From positions 1,240,001 through 1,304,000 of the forward strand of contig JAHEWK010000005.1 of the NCBI GenBank assembly GCA_020740775.1: 64,000 nucleotides of DNA, written 5' to 3'. The position numbers and the translations under genes are program-made. This stretch comes from Ilyonectria destructans. Its lineage: Eukaryota; Ascomycota; Sordariomycetes; Hypocreales; Nectriaceae. Below, piece after piece: positions 57,335 through 64,000 of this stretch; the first letter of the stretch is position 1, and every line of letters begins with the position of its first letter. The notes beneath the pieces are model-generated. The model searched no databases. It was not told the DNA's origin and saw only the letters and a list, made by a program, of their open reading frames with translations.

Positions 57335-60300
57335 ACTCAACTCAGAAGCTCCGCTTAGTATCCCTGCTTCTGCTTCTTTGCTCCCCAGGTACCGATCTAG
57401 TGACGGGGGGGTCAGAGAAAGAAGAAAATTTTTCCCTTTCCTGTAACCATTACGTCGGGGCTTCTTTGCTTTCTTTTCCGCTGGAGGTCTTTTTTTGCCT
57501 TGTTTTAATTGGAGACTGGTTCCATTCGTAGTTTCTGGAGGGCGGTTGGGCAGCCAGCCAACCCCAACAAACAGGCATATGGGACTATTCCCGGACAAGG
57601 TATTGCACGAAACACCTTCTCCATACCTACCTTGAGAATACTACCTCCATACACCATCCATCCATCTGCAACACTGCCTGCAGAAATATTCAGGCCTTTA
57701 ACCGCGAATGCGAGTAGGAATCGTTACATCGTGCGTGTTCGTATGCAGACGTGGCACGACCTTGCTCCATGCTCGGAGCTTGGGCGCTCGGCGCCGCATC
57801 CCATGGAATGGGTTCACCGTTCCGTGGGTCGGGATGGCGTTTTTTATTATTTTAGGTTTTGGCTGACAGGACTGGAGTAACGTTGAAGACCGAGAATGAA
57901 AGCTTTGACTGGTAGGTATCATGTAGGCGGGAGGGGAGTCCATGGGCTGGCTGCACAAGCACCCGTCTATCCATTACGTTGTTTCCACAAGTGATCGCCA
58001 CCAACCCTTACCACCGGGACATTCTTACCCTCTCTTGTTGCCATGTTTTGATGAGTTTATGTCCTTTGGACCCGCTGGTTCCAGGTTTGACTCCGAGTTT
58101 CGCTGTTCTCTCCTCTTGTTGTCTCCCTCTCTCGCTCCTGCCGTGTCTGCCGTGCCTTATTTCCGCTCCGAGATATGGCCCGTCTCTGCCTCATCCAGGA
58201 TGACGAACCAAGCCACCTCGATCCATAAGTGGAAAACGCGGCTCTTGAGAGGGGCGATTTACGTACAGAAGGTTACGGGACGATCCACACCGGTAGTGCC
58301 GCAACTTACGCCCTAGGGATTTGCCTCCGTGGAGGTGCGCGTGCGTGTGTCGGTTCTTCGCTCTCGTCCGGCGTGGGCCTACCTAGCCTCGTCTGGTGAT
58401 GGCTACCTCAGCGTAAAGCCGGTTTACCTCGAATGATGCTAGGTGAGCTGCAAACCAACATCGCGAACCCCTGGCTTGTTAGGGACTAAACTCGTTTCAA
58501 CGTCTGCTGCGCAACCGCCGTGGCTCGACTTTACTCAACCGAGCTCTTCGCACATGATTACAAACGAACTAATACCACATACTTCATACGGGCTCCATAG
58601 AGCTGAAGGAGCTTCCGAGTTCAGGCCCGGTACAGTTCGGTACCTGGCTGCTTCTCTGACCTTTCCCAGTTCTATTTCCCACGCCGCAACAAGCGGGCTC
58701 CCCAAGCTACTTAGGTGCGTTAGCTTGGGTTGTTCGGCGGCGCCTAATGAGCCATCGCAGGTCATCCTCGGTCCTGCTGCTTTTGCTACGGGGGGCACAT
58801 GCTACTCCTAGCGCGCCGCTGCGGGCTTGATCGGGCCCTGCTAGGCGCTGCTCACTCAGCCTGCTAACCCTTCTAACCCTGCTCAGTGTTAACCCTGTCC
58901 GGCGCCTGGTCGGACTCGGTGGATCCCCCCGTCCGGAGGGGAACCCCACGCTTTCCACGCCGCTCTCCCACGCCCATAGGGCCATAGCCCACACCACCCC
59001 TGTCCACTTTTCATCATCACCATCCATCATGTCCGCCATTCACCACCATCGCCATCGCCATCAAGCGTCCCTCCACTATCCGCCATCTGCTTTCCGCCCT
59101 GGCAGCGCGGTAACGGTCTGGTCTTACCCCTCCCAAGGACCCGGCTCTCACTAAATCCAAAAGGGAGCCCACATCGTGCCATCTCGGGCGGCGGCGCACG
59201 GCTCATGTGCAGTCCATGTGCACTCGCTGCAGTCCTAGACTCCCAGGTCTCCATGACAGCGCAGCATCCCACGCCTGGTCTCCCGATTCCCGTCCCGCAA
59301 TTGCAAATGCCAATGTCAGTGGTCTCTCCGCGCGCGGGCACGACTCCTCAGCTTCACCTTCACCTCCGAAACACCTCAACCACAAGTCCACGACAGGACC
59401 GCAAACGCCGCATCACTCTCGGTAATCCGAATACGCGCCGACCACACACCATCTTGTTGCTTCCCGTCACTTCCCCTCTCCTCTCGTTCCGTTGACGCTT
59501 CCGTTGACGCTTCCATGACTCTTGGCCCCATCCATCATCCACCTTGTTGCTCTCCCGCCCATTCTTCCCTCGCGCTTCCACACGGCTCGTCCCGACCACC
59601 TCTTGCACCGCCTCCTCCTCCTCCTCATCGTTACCCTCCCACCATTTTTACCCATCCTCCCACCATTGTCCATCCCCCCCTCATGGCTCTAGTTTATGCC
59701 ATGTGCTAAACCTTGATTTATGCTGTCCCGCATCGATCCCCCACGAAACATCCATTCCTGTAGGTACGTACGTAGCTTCCCACTGAGACAACTCTAAACA
59801 CAAGCCATGCATCTTCACTTCCATCCTTATTGTCCTCGACTTGCCGAGCAAGCTGCTGCAGCTGCTGGCTGATACTGTACTCCCTCGAGGGTATCCTTGC
59901 CATCCCGCACACCCCCCCTCCTCCATCAACACCATGTCCCTTCTCCTCCCATTCGTCTTTGTTGCCTCACGCAGCCGAGCATCTCGAAATTTCCCGATGG
60001 CAAAGCTGCCCCGGCCCCTCGGCTCTCTGCGGGACTAAGACGGACACCCACGCAAGCCATGAAGCTGCCTGCCGTGGCCCGGCACAACCTTGTGGTCGAG
60101 AGCCCCGCACCGGACGGACGCCTGCCGGATCATGCCCGTGGTCAGGGTTGATATATTTGGGATATACGGCGAGGTTCCCAGCTGTCTCATGCCTGACCAC
60201 GACCTCGCTTGTCTCTCATCTCATTTGCGGTCCCTCCCCCACGACTGCTGGGATAGGGAAGTCAGTTTGATAGGCTGGTCAACGGAGTGTCACTGGCTCA

Positions 60301-61473
60301 CGAGGGCATTGTTCCCACCACCATTACCCAGCCGCCTTGGCCGCCCTGACCGCGCGTGGAGGGACCCTGAACATTTGAGACATTGAACCGTTGGATCCCT
60401 GAAACCCATCGAAAGAACCGGCAGGGGTTAGCTATCCTTGATCGGGGTTGGTTCGTCGATCCCAGGCCAGGCGGCTTCAAGCAGGTTGCCCAAAGAGGAG
60501 CCAACAGGTCCCGGAGATGGCCCCTCCCGTCTCTGGGCTTACGCTTCCTGGCGCTGCTTTTACCCAGTCCAGACGTCCGTACAGCAGTGAGAGCGTTAGT
60601 GCTCAACGAGCGGCATGGGAAAACGAGGCGGCAAAATCGTGACGCCATTTTTGGTTCATCCCAAGCCCCGGAACCCGCAGCGCAAGGCCACCGAAGCCAC
60701 CATCCCACGCTCATCCCAGCCTCACGGTGACGCTCCCCACGACTTTACGACACACCGGCCCACCCGACAAAGAAAGCAACTTCTCCCGGCTCTCACACCA
60801 CCCACGCACCGGCCTGCTGGTGATGTGCCATGTCTCACTTGCCCACTTTCCACTTTCCCACTTCTCACTGCCCACTGCCCAATGCCATTCGTTCTTTTTT
60901 GCTGTCGCTGTTGACGCTGCTGAGCTTCGCTGAGTAATTCCCCAACGCTGACAGGCTGGATTATAATCCATGACAACCCTCTCCTGCACGCCCCCCGATG
61001 AGGCGAAACCACGCAGTGCAACCTCCAACCTCTCCCCGACGAATCATCACAGTCCCAATTCAACTACAGCTGACGACTGTTCGATTTACCTTCATTCCCA
61101 TTCGCGGTCATTATCTCCTCCACTCGCCTTGTCACCCGTCCATCCCGTCTCTTGGCCCCGCGTGGTGGAAACGTAGAAGCAGCCTGATATTGGTCCACCC
61201 AATCTAACCTAATGGCGTGGTTGTCGACTCCCTGTGCCCCGGAACGAGGCGCATGACTGACTGCAACACTCCCCAAAAGGACCCTTTCTTCTGCCTGCAG
61301 ACACCTATTGTCTTCGTTTCTACTGTGGTTGTTGCTTGTTGGCTCTGTCGTCGCTGCTTGCCGCTCTCGCTCTCGCCCTCCTTATCCTCATCCTCGCCAT
61401 CACCTCTCCGTTGCTGCCCACCACCACCACCACCACCACTACCGTCGCCCCCGTACCTCTACGCAGCAGCAAT

Positions 61474-64000
61474 ATGGATCCCACCGGCCTCTCAATCCTC
61501 AACGAGCAGGCCTCGAGACTGCCTGGACCGGACCTCTTACATTGTCTCGTCAGTCCTCCCAGCAAACTTACAGCCCTGGATTATTTGGGAAACAACAAGC
61601 GAATTTCCTTCAACTATAGCCAATTGCACGATGCAGCAGATGCATTGGCAACTCGCATATCTAGAGCCGCAGGCAGCGTGCAAGGGCAGTTTGTGGTTCC
61701 AGTCCTTATCCACCAATCTCCTCTCCTCTACATCTCGCTCCTAGCCATCCTCAAAGCTGGAGGAGCATTCTGCCCTCTGAACATTGACGCACCCCCTGAG
61801 AGAGTAAAATTTATCCTCAAGGATGTGGATGCGGCCGTTGTGGTGGTTTCTCGGGAACTACTATCAGGAATTCCCCAGGACATCAGCCCCACCGTGCTAG
61901 TCCTTGACGAGGAGGACTGCATGGCCACTCCGTCTCCAGAACTAAAGTTGGAACACAGAAAGCCCACTCTAGACGACCTCGCCTATGTGATGTACACGTC
62001 AGGTTCGACAGGCACACCAAAAGGCGTTGGTCTTTCCCATGATGCGGCAACCCAGGCTCTCCTAGCCCATGATAGACACATTCCCTCCTTTTCACGCTTC
62101 CTCCAATTCGCAGCTCCTACCTTTGATGTTTCAGTCTTCGAAATATTCTTTCCGCTCTACCGGGGATGCACTCTTGTCACCATCCGCCGGGCAGAGATGC
62201 TGAACGACCTTCCTGCCGTGCTCCGAACGATGGAAGTGGACGCCTGCGAGCTCACGCCCACGGTTGCGGGAAGTTTACTTCGAAAACGAGAGAATGCTCC
62301 AAATCTAAAAGTCTTGTTGACCATTGGTGAAATGCTCAATGCACCAGTGGTGGAGGAGTTTGGTGGAGATGATAGCAAACCCAGCATGTTGTGGGCAATG
62401 TACGGCCCAACTGAGGCTACAATTCACTGGTAAGTGAAACATCCGTGCGAAGACCAGCCAGGCGCTAATACCGGACCTTAGCACCCTCCAGACAGCATTC
62501 ACGGCCGATTCATCAACAGGAAATATCGGCGTGCCTCTCGATACTGTTTCCTGCTTCATTGTTGAAGAGGCAAATCCTGAGGCTTCAGAACCACAGTTCA
62601 AGATTCTACCTCAAGGCGAGATTGGAGAGCTTGCAGTTGGAGGTTATCAACTCGCCACCGGATACATTAACCGCCCAGAGCAAACAAGCCTGGTTTTCAT
62701 ACAAACCCCGTACGGCCGAGTCTACCGCACCGGAGACAAGGCTCGTCTTCGCTCGGACGGAGTACTGGAGTGCCTCGGCCGTATTTCCGATGGCCAAGTC
62801 AAGCTTCGAGGCCAGCGTCTCGAACTTGGCGAGGTAGAACAAGCTGTTCTCAGGACATCCGGATGCCATAGCGCAGTAGCTGCAGTGGTGAAGTCCATAT
62901 TGGTGGTTTTCTGCGCTGTCGATGTGGGAGTCGCCGAGCAGACTATCCTAGAAAGGTGCAAAGACTGGCTACCTCAATACATGGTTCCAGGCGAAGTGGT
63001 TCTGATGGATGAGTTCCCGAGACTCCCAAGCGGCAAAGTTGACAGAAAAAGGATGAAAGCCGACTATGAACAGCACAAGACGGACTTGGCAGAAAACCCT
63101 CAGGAGGTAGAGCCAACAGACGAGCTTGAAGCTAAAGTCATCGGAGTTGTGTCAGACGTCCTCAATTTCAAAGCGAACAGGTCGACCTCGCTTGCATCTG
63201 CAGGCCTCGACTCCCTCAGGGCAATCAAGTTGGCATCCGCTCTTCGAGAATCAAACTTTGACCTGAAGTCTACAAGTTTGCTGTCAATGAAGTCTGTCGC
63301 TGATATTGTTTTTGCGATTCGACGACAGCCAACCGAAAAATCTCTCAGCCCCGCAACAAGTCAGATAAGCCTCTCCGGAGATCTGAGCAGTGTCCTGGCG
63401 CACAACACGGCACTGCAAGAGATAAGCGAGCTGATCGAAGATGTGATACCTTGTACACCTCTACAGATGGCTATGCTGGCCGAAACAGCGCAGCACTCTG
63501 CAGCTTATTGCAACGAGATTGAGCTGGAGGTTTCGCAAGGATTCACCGCGCAACAAATCTCATCGTCCTTCACAGAGCTGGCTCAGCGGAATGAAGTTCT
63601 ACGTGCCGGATTTACACCATTGCAAAACAGCTTTGTCTTAGTCCTATTCAAGAACCTCCGGGTTGGGCAACTCAACATTGTTGAGGAGTTCCAACGGACA
63701 TTTGCGATTTCGGACCCCGCGGACTATCTGAACCCACTGCGAATTCAAATACTGAGAGAGTCTGCCACTGCCGGCCCACGTGTGCTTCTTCAGCTGCACC
63801 ACGCAATATATGATGGCTGGTCCATGGACATTATATTGTCTGATCTGTCTACTCTACTGTCTACTGGCTCGGTGGTATCTCGTCCGCCTTTCAGGGATGT
63901 TGTCGCATTTTACAACGCACCTGAAAACCAGGCGGTTGATGACGCAGCACGGGTATTCTGGACGGAACATCTTGTCGGCTGGAACAAGACTCCCTTCCCG
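61474..64000 (+). CDS. sidC: Ferrichrome-type siderophore NRPS, 5' part (SidC/NPS2-like)
   Basis: Partial at the window end. Exon 1 is 61474-62429, the intron GTAAGT...CCTTAG, and exon 2 opens at 62482 and stays open to 64000, about 820 residues so far. Domain order is A-T-C. The adenylation domain has YTSGSTGTPKG (A3, about 173), YGPTE (A5), YRTGDKAR (A7), GRISDGQVKLRGQRLELGEVE (A8) and LPSGKVDRK (A10, about 502). The carrier domain has GLDSLRAIKLA with its phosphopantetheine Ser near 562. The condensation domain has HHAIYDGWS (about 757). The opening MDPTGLSILNEQASRLPGP fits ferricrocin/ferrichrome synthetases, which have several modules and use hydroxy-ornithine from SidA. The divergent sidA supports this. 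The amino acid for this first A domain cannot be assigned here. Frame is open upstream of the ATG, but without another ATG. Confidence 0.9.

Larger units (their letters stand above)
53521..61473. promoter_or_regulatory. 8-kb divergent gap between sidA and the siderophore NRPS
   Basis: No frame here carries a recognisable domain. The region contains the GATA-factor sites listed separately, a TATATA at 57205-57210, CCAAT boxes at 57319-57323 and 57330-57334, a perfect palindrome CTACCTAGGTAG (55781-55792), an inverted repeat CGCACTA-TACAG-TAGTGCG (54685-54703), and pyrimidine-rich stretches (59450-59700). Upstream leaders of both genes must lie here, but 8 kb is far more than they need. Confidence 0.55.

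Noticed and set aside
61336..61473. In-frame hydrophobic extension before the NRPS ATG
   Set aside because: It looks like a signal anchor but contains no ATG; NRPSs of this type are cytosolic and start MDPTGL.
1..64000. tRNA, rRNA and CRISPR features
   Set aside because: I looked for a GGTTCRANNCC-type B box with a plausible cloverleaf, for rRNA-like blocks and for spaced direct repeats, and found none that hold up by eye. Scanning with tRNAscan-SE and Infernal would settle it.

Overview
The window is nuclear DNA of a filamentous ascomycete, most likely a hypocrealean Sordariomycete. Genes are interrupted by short introns (about 50-220 bp, GT...AG, CTAAC/CTGAC-type branch sites), intergenic DNA is GC-rich and microsatellite-rich, and the gene content is typical of that group. 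The genus cannot be fixed from the sequence alone. No rRNA, tRNA, CRISPR array or intact transposon was recognised.

Layout. 0-4 kb: a possible small secreted protein, then a truncated TcA-like insecticidal-toxin-complex relic (922-3507) that looks like an old acquisition from bacteria. 4.4-10 kb, minus strand: a type II membrane glycosyltransferase-like protein with a KDQ-repeat stem, and a secreted 23-residue-repeat wall/adhesin-like protein. 10.9-11.6 kb: a LAMTOR1/Meh1-like lysosomal TORC1 anchor. 11.6-26.9 kb: a very gene-poor stretch holding only one small Cys-rich gene (15.5-16.2 kb). 26.9-42.6 kb: a dense housekeeping block with an F-box protein, a ZNF830-like splicing protein, Mediator Med7, a 56-residue Cys-rich protein, Bye1-like PHD/TFIIS/SPOC protein, proteasome alpha-3, a PAP2 lipid phosphatase and a WW/FF splicing factor. 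42.0-50.0 kb: an ACS-family MFS transporter, a Nudix-eIF2B-like fusion and a Zn2Cys6 transcription factor, all on the minus strand.

51.7 kb to the end: the intracellular siderophore locus. An L-ornithine N5-monooxygenase (SidA) on the minus strand is divergent from a SidC/NPS2-type ferrichrome NRPS on the plus strand, which runs off the window. The two are separated by about 8 kb without a recognised gene. In that gap lie three ATCWGATAA iron-GATA-factor sites within 33 bp (57098-57130), a fourth at 56475-56483, and a TATATA and two CCAAT boxes just to the right of the triplet. SidA makes N5-hydroxy-ornithine, the dedicated precursor that the NRPS assembles (after acylation elsewhere) into a ferricrocin-type siderophore, so iron repression of both genes from the shared gap is the natural model.

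Exon coordinates were worked out by hand from splice signals and reading-frame continuity; no alignment or expression data were available. Family names rest on recognised motifs.
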